From: Microbulbifer sediminum
Lineage (GTDB): Bacteria > Pseudomonadota > Gammaproteobacteria > Pseudomonadales > Cellvibrionaceae
Direction of reading: 5' to 3'
Assembly: GCF_021729035.1 (NCBI RefSeq)
Contig: NZ_JAJSAP010000002.1
Location: 434,001-498,000, forward strand
Length of the DNA: 64,000 bases
Part shown: positions 33,429 to 42,070 of the stretch, piece after piece
Layout of the letters: each line of letters starts with the position of its first letter
Numbering within the stretch: position 1 is the stretch's first letter
Made by a program: the position numbers and the translations under genes
Notes under the pieces: generated by a model
Database searches by the model: none
The model's input: the letters and a program-made list of their open reading frames with translations, nothing else
What the model was told of the DNA's origin: nothing

Positions 33429-35035
33429 TGCAACCATTCGACTCCCAGGCCGAGCCCGGCTCGACGGAATTTGCCGAAAACCGGGAGGCAATGCTGCAGG
33501 CCATCGCACGGTTCCGCGAGGCCGAACAACGCCCGGTGGATGTGGCAACAGAAAAGGCCGAGCGCTACCAGAAGCGCGGCTGGCTGTTGCCGCGAGAGAG
33601 GCTCAATCGCCTCCTCGATCCGGGCGCCCCCTTTCTGGAACTCTGCTCCCTGGCAGGTTATCGGCTGTATGACGACAACGATGGCAGCGGCGCCGGAGGC
33701 GGTGCGATCTGCGGCATCGGCACCATCAACGGCCGGCGCTGCATGGTGCGCGTGGACAACTATGCGGTGAAGGGGGGCACCATCTCGCCCGCAGGTATGG
33801 ACAAGGCGCTGCGCATGCAGCAAATCGCACTGGAAAACCGTCTGCCGGTGGTGACCCTGGCCCAGAGCGGAGGAGCCAACCTGATGTTCGCCAATGAAAC
33901 CTTCGCACCGGGCGGACGGGGATTTGCCAACCAGGCGCGCATGTCTGCCGCCGGTATACCCCAGGTCACGGTGGTACATGGCAGCGCAACCGCCGGTGGA
34001 GCCTACCAGCCGGGACTGTCCGACTATGTGGTAATGGTGCGCGGACAGGCCGGCATGTACCTGGCCGGCCCCCCGTTACTCAAGGCCGCTACAGGAGAGA
34101 TTGCCGACGAGCAGAGCCTGGGTGGAGCGGAGATGCATTGCCGGCAGTCCGGCAGTGGCGATTACCTGGCCGAGGACGACGCGGACGGCATTCGCATGGC
34201 CCGGGAGATCGTCGCCACGCTCCCCGCCCTCCCCGGGGGCATTAGCGAGGAAGCCTGGCTCCCGCCACGCTACCCGGAAGACGAACTGCTGGGGCTGATT
34301 CCCGCAGACAGCAGGAAACCCTACGACGTTCGCGAAGTGCTGGCCCGCATTGTCGACGACTCCGCGATTCTCGATTTCAAGCCCGGGTTCGACCGGCAGA
34401 CCGTATGTTGCCATGCGCGCATCGAAGGCCAGGTGGTCGGGGTGATCGGCAACAATGGGCCGATTACTCCTGCCGGTGCCAATAAGGCTGCACAGTTTAT
34501 CCAGCTGTGTGAGCAAGGCGGCACGCCATTGCTGTTCCTGCACAACACCACCGGCTTTATGGTCGGCACCGACGTGGAACGTGGCGGCATCATCAAGCAT
34601 GGGTCCAAGATGATCCAGGCGGTGGCGAATGCCAGCGTACCCAAAATCAGTATTGTCATCGGTGGATCCTATGGAGCGGGCAACTACGCTATGTGCGGCC
34701 GAGGATTCGACCCCCGTTTCATCTTTGCCTGGCCCAACTCCCGCACTGCGGTGATGGGCGCGGCGCAGGCGGGCAAGGTCCTGCGTATCGTCACCGAGCA
34801 GAAAATGCAGCGCGCGGGCACAGTGGACCAGGCCACACTCGACAAGCTGGAGCAGGACACCGCCGCCTTTATGGAAGCCGGCTCCGATGCTCTGTCCTGC
34901 AGTGCGAGGCTGTGGGACGACGGCATCATTGATCCGCGGGATACCCGTCGCCTGCTGGGCATGCTGCTGGAAATATGCCGGCATGCAGAACAGGCATCGC
35001 GACGGAAGAACACTTTTGGCGTGGCGAGGTTCTAG
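33428..35035 (+). CDS. Acyl-CoA carboxylase carboxyltransferase (beta) subunit, MCC/geranyl-CoA-carboxylase-like
   Basis: A 535-residue biotin-dependent carboxyltransferase, the length of MCC/GCC beta subunits. Marks: ERYQKRGWLLPRERLNRLLDPGAPFLELCSLAGYRLYDD, NQARMSAAGIPQVTVVHGSATAGGAYQPGLSDYVVMV, GPPLLKAATGEIADEQSLGGAEMHCRQSGSGDYLAEDD, LLFLHNTTGFMVGTDVERGGIIKHGSKMIQAV and GGSYGAGNYAMCGRGFDPRFIFAWPNSRTAVMG. The MCC-typical GGAFLP loop reads GGANLMF here, which changes the acyl pocket. ATG overlaps the SDR stop. It carboxylates a branched 2-enoyl-CoA with the alpha subunit encoded downstream. Substrate not assignable by eye: 3-methylcrotonyl-, geranyl- or another CoA. Confidence 0.9.
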   Translation: MQPFDSQAEPGSTEFAENREAMLQAIARFREAEQRPVDVATEKAERYQKRGWLLPRERLNRLLDPGAPFLELCSLAGYRLYDDNDGSGAGGGAICGIGTINGRRCMVRVDNYAVKGGTISPAGMDKALRMQQIALENRLPVVTLAQSGGANLMFANETFAPGGRGFANQARMSAAGIPQVTVVHGSATAGGAYQPGLSDYVVMVRGQAGMYLAGPPLLKAATGEIADEQSLGGAEMHCRQSGSGDYLAEDDADGIRMAREIVATLPALPGGISEEAWLPPRYPEDELLGLIPADSRKPYDVREVLARIVDDSAILDFKPGFDRQTVCCHARIEGQVVGVIGNNGPITPAGANKAAQFIQLCEQGGTPLLFLHNTTGFMVGTDVERGGIIKHGSKMIQAVANASVPKISIVIGGSYGAGNYAMCGRGFDPRFIFAWPNSRTAVMGAAQAGKVLRIVTEQKMQRAGTVDQATLDKLEQDTAAFMEAGSDALSCSARLWDDGIIDPRDTRRLLGMLLEICRHAEQASRRKNTFGVARF

Positions 35036-35081
35036 CTCGCGCCAGGCTGGTAACCAGCGTCGAGGACCACGGAAAAACGCC

Positions 35082-36293
35082 ATGATACTTACTGACGAGC
35101 ATCACGAACTGCAGCGTACCGTGCGCAATTTTGTCGAGCGCGAGATCAACCCCCATGTCGCCAAGTGGGAAGAGTCCGGCGAGTTTCCCACCCGGGAACT
35201 GTTCGGCAGGCTGGGCGAACTGGGTCTGCTGGGCATCAGCAAGCCCGTTGAGTACGGCGGCCTGGGCCTGGACTTCAGTTACGAGGCGGTGTTTCTCGAG
35301 GAACTGGGCGGGGCACACTGTGGGGGGGTGCCACTGGCTATCGCCGTGCAGACAGCCATGGCAACACCGGCCCTGGCCAATTTTGGCAGCGATTCGCTCA
35401 GGCAGCAGTTCCTGCTGCCAGCGATCCGGGGACAGATGGTCGGGGCCATCGCCGTATCCGAACCCGGTGCCGGCTCGGATGTCGCAGGGGTCAAGACCAC
35501 CGCTACCCGTGATGGCGACGGCTATGTCGTCAATGGCAGCAAGATGTGGATTACCAATGCGCCCCGTGCCGACTTTTTCTGCACGCTCGTCAATACCGGC
35601 GAGGGCAAACCCCACCGGAATAAATCCTTGCTGGTGATTCCCGCCGATGCGCCCGGCGTTCGTGTCGGCGACCGACTGAAAAAACTCGGTATGCGCTCCT
35701 CGGAAACTGCCCCGGTATTTTTCGATGATGTGCGGGTTCCACAAAGCTACCGTATCGGCAACGAAGGGGATGGCTTCCTGCTACAGATGCTGCAGTTCCA
35801 GGAGGAGCGCCTGGCAGGAGCCCTGCTGACCATTCGCGGGCTTGAGAACTGTGTCTTTTCGACCATCGACTACACTCGCGAGCGCCAGGTGTTCGGCGGT
35901 GCGCTGCTGGATAACCAGACCGTGCATTTCAACCTGGCGGAGATGCAGACGGAGGTGGAATGCCTGCGTGCCCTGACCTGGCGAGCCACCGAGGCCTACG
36001 TGGCCGGTGAGGACGTCACCACCCTGGCCTCTATGGCCAAGCTGAAATCCGGGCGCCTGGCGCGGTCCATTCCCGACCAGTGCCTGCAGTTCTGGGGTGG
36101 CATGGGCTATATGGAAGAGACGCCCATCAATCGCGCCTACCGGGACTCGCGCCTGACCGCCATCGGCGGCGGTGCTGACGAAGTGATGCTCGGCATCATC
36201 TGCAAGTTGATGGGTATTTTGCCACGGGCCAGGAAAACGGTCTCGCCCGATATCAATACTGATCAAAAGGGGGAGGCCCAACGTGAAAATTGA
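35082..36293 (+). CDS. Acyl-CoA dehydrogenase, operon copy 1 (AtuD/IVD/LCAD-like)
   Basis: A 403-residue FAD enzyme starting at ATG 35082 with GGAAAA upstream. Marks: [69 protein letters not shown] and LKKLGMRSSETAPVFFDDVRVP. The usual catalytic Glu (YEGT) is replaced by AIGGGADEVM. The alternative catalytic Glu of isovaleryl- and long-chain-type enzymes is present in QFQEERLAGALL. This points to branched acyl-CoA substrates, as for AtuD and LiuA. It overlaps the next gene by 11 nt. Confidence 0.9.
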   Translation: MILTDEHHELQRTVRNFVEREINPHVAKWEESGEFPTRELFGRLGELGLLGISKPVEYGGLGLDFSYEAVFLEELGGAHCGGVPLAIAVQTAMATPALANFGSDSLRQQFLLPAIRGQMVGAIAVSEPGAGSDVAGVKTTATRDGDGYVVNGSKMWITNAPRADFFCTLVNTGEGKPHRNKSLLVIPADAPGVRVGDRLKKLGMRSSETAPVFFDDVRVPQSYRIGNEGDGFLLQMLQFQEERLAGALLTIRGLENCVFSTIDYTRERQVFGGALLDNQTVHFNLAEMQTEVECLRALTWRATEAYVAGEDVTTLASMAKLKSGRLARSIPDQCLQFWGGMGYMEETPINRAYRDSRLTAIGGGADEVMLGIICKLMGILPRARKTVSPDINTDQKGEAQREN

Positions 36294-37110
36294 CGAATCA
36301 GCAGCAGGTTCACTGCTGGCCCGCCGCAACGGCCACACCCTTCATCTCACTCTGAACCGCGTGGACCAGCGCAATGCCCTCAGCCTGCTGATGGTGGACG
36401 AACTGCTGTCCCAGCTGGAGCGGGCTGAAGGGGATCCGACTATCCGCGTCCTGATGATGCGCGGCGCCGGGGGGAATTTTTCCGCGGGTGCCGATGTCGG
36501 CGACATGCTCACCGCCCAGGAAAAAGTCGAGGCAGGCGAGACCGATGCATTCGCCACGATGAACCGGCGTTTCGGGACCCTGTTGCAGAAATTTGACCGT
36601 ACGCGCCTGGTCACTGTCGCGGCCCTGGAGGGCGCCATCATGGGCGGCGGGCTGGGACTGGCCTGCATTGCCGATATCGCCATCGCCAGCGCAACAGCCC
36701 GCTTCTCACTACCGGAGACACGGCTGGGCCTGGTGCCGGCACAGGTGGCACCCTTTATTACCGCGCGTATCGGGCCGTCGCAGACGCGCAGGCTGGCGCT
36801 GGCCGGTGCCAGTATCAATGCGGACGAAGCCCTGCGCATCGGGTTGGTGCATGAAGTCGCAGCGGACACGGGGGCACTGGAAACCGCGCTGGCAAACCAG
36901 CTCGCCGCTATCGGCCGGTGTGCACCCGGCGCCCTCGCCACAACCAAGCGACTGTTGCTGGAGAGCAGTCCGGTCCCGGTGGCCGGCGATCGCGACCGGT
37001 TGCTGGACCGGGCCGCCCGCCAGTTTTCCGAGGCAGTCCAGGGTAACGAGGGGCGCGAAGGTACCCGCGCATTTATCGAAAAGCGACCGGCGGAGTGGCA
37101 AAGCCAATGA
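36283..37110 (+). CDS. Enoyl-CoA hydratase (methylglutaconyl-/isohexenylglutaconyl-CoA hydratase-like)
   Basis: A 275-residue crotonase-fold protein starting at GTG 36283 inside the end of the dehydrogenase gene. Oxyanion-hole motifs are GGNFSAGADVGDM and ALEGAIMGGGLGLACIADIAIA. Of the two crotonase glutamates, the first position is Gly125 and the second, Glu145, is kept in FSLPETRLGLVPAQVAPFI. This ETRLGLVPAxVAPFI pattern is that of LiuC/AtuE, which hydrate the carboxylated enoyl-CoA made by the carboxylase. It overlaps the biotin carboxylase start by 4 nt (ATGA). Confidence 0.88.
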   Translation: MKIDESAAGSLLARRNGHTLHLTLNRVDQRNALSLLMVDELLSQLERAEGDPTIRVLMMRGAGGNFSAGADVGDMLTAQEKVEAGETDAFATMNRRFGTLLQKFDRTRLVTVAALEGAIMGGGLGLACIADIAIASATARFSLPETRLGLVPAQVAPFITARIGPSQTRRLALAGASINADEALRIGLVHEVAADTGALETALANQLAAIGRCAPGALATTKRLLLESSPVPVAGDRDRLLDRAARQFSEAVQGNEGREGTRAFIEKRPAEWQSQ

Positions 37111-39161
37111 CTGACGCCAAAGAACGTTTACCGGGTCGCTCCCGCCCTACACTGCTGGTTGCCAATCGCGGCGAAATCGCGGCACGGATTATCCGCAGCG
37201 CGCGGAGCGAAGGCTACCGGACGGTGGCCATCTACAGTGAGCCGGACCACGACGCCCTGCACACCCGCCTCGCTGATGTCGCGGTCGCCATTGGTGGCCG
37301 CAGTCCCCGGGAATCCTACCTGGACATCGACAAGATACTCGCTGCCGCCCGACGGTGCGGCGCCACCGCCGTGCACCCCGGTTACGGCTTCCTCTCCGAA
37401 AATCCCGCGTTCGCCCGCGCCTGCGAGGAGAGCAGCCTGGTATTCGTCGGCCCCACCGCTGCGTCAATCGAGGCCATGGCCAACAAGCGGCGGGCCAAGG
37501 CCCTGGTGTCGGAGGCCGGGGTCCCGTGTATTCCCGGGTATACCCCGGAGGGCGCGGGGACCGATGACGACACACTGGTACGTGCGGCCGACGAAATCGG
37601 CTACCCAGTGATGATTAAAGCTGCGGACGGCGGCGGTGGCCGCGGTATGCGGCTGGTGCAATCCGCCGATGAACTGGCAGCACAGTTGCTATCGGCCCGC
37701 AGCGAGGCCCGCGGTGCCTTTGGCAGTGACGAGATTATCCTGGAGAAGGCACTGGTCAATGCACGCCATGTAGAAGTCCAGATTTTTGCCGACAGCCACG
37801 GCAACGTCATTCACCTTGGGGAAAGAGACTGCTCCATCCAGCGCCGGCACCAGAAAATTATCGAGGAGTGCCCCTCCCCCGCCGTGGACGCCGATCTGCG
37901 CCGGCGTATGGGTGCCGCCGCAATCGCCGCGGCACGGGCCTGCGACTACCGGGGTGCTGGCACAGTGGAATTCCTCCTGCAGGCAAATGGGGAATTCTAC
38001 TTCCTGGAAATGAATACCCGACTGCAGGTGGAACATCCGGTTACTGAGATGGTGACCGGCCTTGACCTGGTGGCCTGGCAACTCGCCGTTTCGCGGGGCG
38101 AACGATTGCCCCTGAGCCAGGATGAAGTACGGTTGTGTGGCCATGCGATCGAGGTTCGGCTGTATGCCGAGGACCCGGACAACCAGTTCCTGCCCCAAAC
38201 TGGTCAGATCCTCCACTGGCAGGCACCCGCTGGCGACGGCATCCGCTGCGACCACGCCATCACCCACAGGGGAACGGTCAGCCCGTTTTACGACCCCATG
38301 CTGGGCAAACTGATCAGCAGCGGACGGGACCGTGAGCAGGCCCGGCTGCGCCTGCAGCAGGCCCTGTCCGGGCTCGAGTTTATCGGCCCCAAAAACAACG
38401 CGTATTTTCTCAGTCGACTGGTCGCCGACCCGGTATTTGCCGCTGGCGACGCCACAACCGGGTTTCTGGACAGCGAGGGCCTGTACCTGTTGCACTCGGC
38501 CACACAGGAATCACAGCCTGAGCTACAACACGCTGCCATCGCCACTGTCCTGATGCACAACTGTGGCCTGGCCCCTGCAGACCTCCGCAGCGACCGGGCC
38601 GACTGGCGTAACAGCAACCACAGCACACCGTTTTATTACCGGCTGCAAAGGGACAACATAGTCTTCGAGTGCCAACTGCGCCCGCTACCGCACCGAACCT
38701 ATCTGGTGGAGAGTACAGGCGAGGCATTCCAGCTTGCGCTGATACATGCAGGAAAGGACCGGGCGGTGCTATCTGTTGATGGCGTCGAACAGGCGGTCAT
38801 TTTCCATCACCGGGCACCGACGCTGTTCACACTACTGGAAGGGCGACAAATGGGATGGCGGGACTGCACTCACGCCCCGGCCAGCACCGGCAACGACCCG
38901 GGTGACGGTGTACTCCGCTCCCCCATGGATGGCACGGTTACGGCCCTCTGCGTGAAGCCCGGGCAACCAGTCCGGAGCGGCGAGACCCTGGCAGTGGTCG
39001 AAGCAATGAAGATGGAACACCCGCTCAAGGCGGACTGCGACGGCACTGTCGGCGAACTGGGCGCTGCCGCCGGGGATCAGGTGCGCGGCGGCCAGTTACT
39101 GGTCCGGATCGAGCCCGCCGTAACACCCTCCAGTTCCGGGGTTTCCACCGCTACCCCCTGA
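37107..39161 (+). CDS. Acyl-CoA carboxylase biotin carboxylase/carrier (alpha) subunit, MCC/GCC-like
   Basis: A 684-residue protein: biotin carboxylase (N-terminal LLVANRGEIAARIIRSARSEGY, ATP-grasp with MIKAADGGGGRGMRLV, GERDCSIQRRHQKIIEECPSP, FYFLEMNTRLQVEHPVTEMVTGLDLV), then a BT-type linker, then a C-terminal biotinyl domain with VEAMKMEHPL (biotinylated Lys635). The ATG overlaps the hydratase stop; GTG 37095 is an alternative. This domain order and length are those of MCC and geranyl-CoA carboxylase alpha subunits. It forms the carboxylase with the beta subunit from 33428, needing ATP, bicarbonate and biotin ligase (not in the window). Confidence 0.93.
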   Translation: MTDAKERLPGRSRPTLLVANRGEIAARIIRSARSEGYRTVAIYSEPDHDALHTRLADVAVAIGGRSPRESYLDIDKILAAARRCGATAVHPGYGFLSENPAFARACEESSLVFVGPTAASIEAMANKRRAKALVSEAGVPCIPGYTPEGAGTDDDTLVRAADEIGYPVMIKAADGGGGRGMRLVQSADELAAQLLSARSEARGAFGSDEIILEKALVNARHVEVQIFADSHGNVIHLGERDCSIQRRHQKIIEECPSPAVDADLRRRMGAAAIAAARACDYRGAGTVEFLLQANGEFYFLEMNTRLQVEHPVTEMVTGLDLVAWQLAVSRGERLPLSQDEVRLCGHAIEVRLYAEDPDNQFLPQTGQILHWQAPAGDGIRCDHAITHRGTVSPFYDPMLGKLISSGRDREQARLRLQQALSGLEFIGPKNNAYFLSRLVADPVFAAGDATTGFLDSEGLYLLHSATQESQPELQHAAIATVLMHNCGLAPADLRSDRADWRNSNHSTPFYYRLQRDNIVFECQLRPLPHRTYLVESTGEAFQLALIHAGKDRAVLSVDGVEQAVIFHHRAPTLFTLLEGRQMGWRDCTHAPASTGNDPGDGVLRSPMDGTVTALCVKPGQPVRSGETLAVVEAMKMEHPLKADCDGTVGELGAAAGDQVRGGQLLVRIEPAVTPSSSGVSTATP

Positions 39162-39210
39162 GCCCACTAAAGCGGTTACCCGCACTGCAGGCAACAGAGA
39201 GGACCGCCGC

Positions 39211-40374
39211 GTGTTCGATATCGATTCCACCCGACTCCACAGCCCCTTCCGGACTGGCGAGCACCAGCAGTGGCGCGCTCAGCTGCGCCGCTTTGTAGAC
39301 CGGGAGATCGCCCCCTTCATCGAGCAGTGGGATGAAGATGGCAGCCTGCCGGCTGACCTGTGGCCCAAGGCCGCAGGTATCGGCCTCCTGGCCCTGGGTT
39401 ATCCGGAGCCCTACGGCGGCATCCCTGGGGATATTTTCCACACCATCGTTGCCGCGGAGGAACTCGCCCGATGCGGTGCCGGGGGACTCTACGCCAGCTT
39501 GATGGTGCACGGCATTGCCCTGCCACCCCTGGTCCACTACGGCGACGATGCCCTGAAAGAGGCAGTTATCCCCCCCGTACTGCGCGGCGAACGAAATATT
39601 TCCCTCGCAATCACGGAACCAGGTGCCGGCTCCGATGTGGCCAACCTCCAGTGCCGCGCAGCCCCCGATGGCGATGCCTATGTTGTTCGCGGGGAGAAAA
39701 CATTTATCACCGGCGGCATGCGGGCAAACTGGTTCACCGCCGCTGTCCGTACCGGTGGCGAAGGCTTTGGCGGGATTTCGCTGCTGTTGATTCCCGCCGA
39801 TGCGCCCGGGGTGGAGCGCCGGGCACTATCGCGCAAACAGGGCTGGTGGTGTTCCGATACAGCCAGCATTTTCTTTGATGGGGTCCGGGTTCCCCGTGAA
39901 AACCTGATCGGTGAAGAAAACGCGGGCTTCCTGCCGATCGTGCACAACTTTAATGGCGAGCGACTTGGCATCGCCGCCTCCTGCGTGGAGTACAGCCGCG
40001 TCTGCCTGCAGGAGGCGATCGAATGGGCACAGCAGCGCCGGACATTCGGCAAGCGGCTCGCCGATCACCAGGTGATCCGCCACAAGTTTGCCCAGATGCT
40101 GCAACGGATAAACGCCACTGCGGCCTACCTGGAACTATGCGCCGCAGCGGAACAGCGCGGGGAACTCGGAGTTGCCGATGTCTCCCTGTTGAAAGTACAG
40201 GCGACCGAGGTTATGGAGTTCTGTGCGCGGGAAGCCATGCAGGTGATGGGCGGTGCCGGTTATATGAGGGGCAGCCGCACCGAGCGGATTTACCGCGAAG
40301 TAAGGGTCAATGCAATAGGCGGTGGTTCCGAGGAAATCCTCCGCGACCTGGCGGCGCGGCAGATGGGCATCTGA
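39211..40374 (+). CDS. Acyl-CoA dehydrogenase, operon copy 2
   Basis: A 387-residue FAD enzyme starting at GTG 39211 with GAGAGGACCGCC upstream. Marks: LLALGYPEPYGGIPGD, LAITEPGAGSDVANLQCRA, KTFITGGMRANWFTAAVRTGGEG and QGWWCSDTASIFFDGVRVP. Like copy 1 it has AIGGGSEEIL instead of YEGT and a candidate catalytic Glu in NFNGERLGIAAS. Only moderately similar to copy 1, so a second oxidation in the same pathway is likely. It is the last gene of the rightward operon, 49 nt behind the biotin carboxylase gene, and converges with the symporter gene. Confidence 0.88.
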   Translation: MFDIDSTRLHSPFRTGEHQQWRAQLRRFVDREIAPFIEQWDEDGSLPADLWPKAAGIGLLALGYPEPYGGIPGDIFHTIVAAEELARCGAGGLYASLMVHGIALPPLVHYGDDALKEAVIPPVLRGERNISLAITEPGAGSDVANLQCRAAPDGDAYVVRGEKTFITGGMRANWFTAAVRTGGEGFGGISLLLIPADAPGVERRALSRKQGWWCSDTASIFFDGVRVPRENLIGEENAGFLPIVHNFNGERLGIAASCVEYSRVCLQEAIEWAQQRRTFGKRLADHQVIRHKFAQMLQRINATAAYLELCAAAEQRGELGVADVSLLKVQATEVMEFCAREAMQVMGGAGYMRGSRTERIYREVRVNAIGGGSEEILRDLAARQMGI

Positions 40375-40399
40375 CGGTCAGCGGACAAGCGAAAGACAG

Positions 40400-41878
40400 T
40401 TACCAGCGATCTGCGTCCCACACATCATGCTCCACGCCCGGTATATTGTGCTTGCGCGCATCAAATATCGGCTGGTCAGTACCGCGCGCACGCTGCTCTT
40501 CATAGTCCGCCAGCACCCGGAATGCGACACCGGAAAGCAACAGCATCGCCAACAGGTTGGCGGAGGCCATAAAGCCCATGGACATATCGGCCATGTTCCA
40601 CAACAGCGCAAAGTTATCGGAGCTGCCACTCGCCGCGACCCAGGCACCAAAGAGAATGAACAGGATATAGAGTGCCCGGTAGCAGAGAATGGAGGTGCGT
40701 GTGTGCCAGAGGTAGAAAATATTTGTTTCCGCGTAGTAGTAATTGGCAATGATGGAGGTAAAGGCGAAGAAGATCAGTGCAATGGCGATAAAGCCACCAC
40801 CCCAGCTGCCCACCTCGCTCGCCAGCGCGTCCTGAGTCAGGGTGACGCCCTCGATGCTGCCCAGCACATGCACATCCGCCAGCAGGATAATGGCCGCCGT
40901 GGCCGTGCAGATCAATATGGTGTCCAGGAACACTGACGCCATCTGCACAAATCCCTGCACCGCCGGGTGCTTCACATCCGCAGCTGCACCCACATTCGGT
41001 GACGAGCCCATGCCTGCCTCGTTGGAGAACAGGCCACGCTTGATCCCATTGGCCACCACTGCGCCAAAGGCCCCGGCCCCGGCCTCCTGGAGACCAAAGG
41101 CATTGCGGGCAACCAGGCCAAGCACTGACGGCAGTTCAGCCAGGTTCATGGCAATCACCACGATCGCAACAGCCAGGTAGGCCAGCGCCATCACCGGCAC
41201 GACCAGTCCGGCAAAGCGGCCGATGGTATGAATGCCCCCGAATACAATCAGTGCCGCTACCAGGGCCACGATCACACCCACCAGCAGCGCGTTTATCTCG
41301 AACGCGGCACTGATGGCCGAAGCCATTGCATTCGCCTGCACCGCATTGAAGAAAAACCCGAAACTGATCACCAGGAAAATGGAGAAGACCACAGCCAACC
41401 ATTTCCACTGGCGCCCCAGGCCCTTCTCGATGTAGTAGGCCGGACCACCGCGAAAGGTGCCGTGCTCTTCCCCACGCTCTTTGTAGGTCTGCGCCAGGGT
41501 GTTCTCGACAAAGCTGGTGGCCATACCCACCAGTCCCACCAGCCACATCCACAGGACGGAGCCCGGGCCACCGGCGGTGATCGCCACCGCCACCCCGGCA
41601 ATGTTGCCGGTGCCCACCCGGGCGGCGGCACTGGTGGCGAAAGCCTCGAATGAGGAAACCGAGTCATAGTGTTCACGGCGCAGGCTGCAGCGCATGACAT
41701 GCAGCATGTGCCCGAATAAGCGAAACTGGACAAAGCGACTGCGGATCGTGAAGTAGAGTCCCGCCGGCAACAGCGCCGCAACCAGGATGCCCAGCCACCA
41801 GATCCCGCCGATCCCACCCCAGGCGAGGGAGTTGCCCCAGCCGATCACTGTCGACAGCGCATCCAGGAATGATTGCAT
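40400..41878 (-). CDS. Sodium:alanine/glycine symporter (AGCS family)
   Basis: A 492-residue inner-membrane transporter with about ten or more helices. AGCS signatures: RVGTGNIAGVAVAITAGGPGSVLWMWLVGLVGMATSFVENTLAQ, FRGGPAYYIEKGLG, and NGIKRGLFSNEAGMGSSPNVGAAADVKHPAVQGFVQMASVFLDTILICTATA. The final FDARKHNIPGVEHDVWDADRW is a normal cytosolic tail. It moves alanine, glycine or related compounds with Na+. It lies downstream of the BKACE gene on the same strand, 192 bp apart, so co-transcription is possible. Its upstream region shows no TetR-type inverted repeat. Confidence 0.93.
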   Translation of the reverse strand: MQSFLDALSTVIGWGNSLAWGGIGGIWWLGILVAALLPAGLYFTIRSRFVQFRLFGHMLHVMRCSLRREHYDSVSSFEAFATSAAARVGTGNIAGVAVAITAGGPGSVLWMWLVGLVGMATSFVENTLAQTYKERGEEHGTFRGGPAYYIEKGLGRQWKWLAVVFSIFLVISFGFFFNAVQANAMASAISAAFEINALLVGVIVALVAALIVFGGIHTIGRFAGLVVPVMALAYLAVAIVVIAMNLAELPSVLGLVARNAFGLQEAGAGAFGAVVANGIKRGLFSNEAGMGSSPNVGAAADVKHPAVQGFVQMASVFLDTILICTATAAIILLADVHVLGSIEGVTLTQDALASEVGSWGGGFIAIALIFFAFTSIIANYYYAETNIFYLWHTRTSILCYRALYILFILFGAWVAASGSSDNFALLWNMADMSMGFMASANLLAMLLLSGVAFRVLADYEEQRARGTDQPIFDARKHNIPGVEHDVWDADRW

Positions 41879-42070
41879 CGGTCGCTCCCCTGACTGCCTC
41901 TACAGGAGCCGGGCACGATGACGGCCCGCTGATAGTGGCGGAAAAAACTTCACCTGAACTTAAGACTAGCTGAGCGACAGGTGAGCGGGACAACGGGAAC
42001 AGACTGGCAGGTCCGGCCCCGGGTCAAGGGTGGGCGAAATACTCCCGGTCGAAGCAACGATAATCCGCGC

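Noticed and set aside
41879-42070. Glycine riboswitch upstream of the AGCS symporter gene
   Set aside because: The leader was inspected for the paired glycine-aptamer core and nothing matching was seen.
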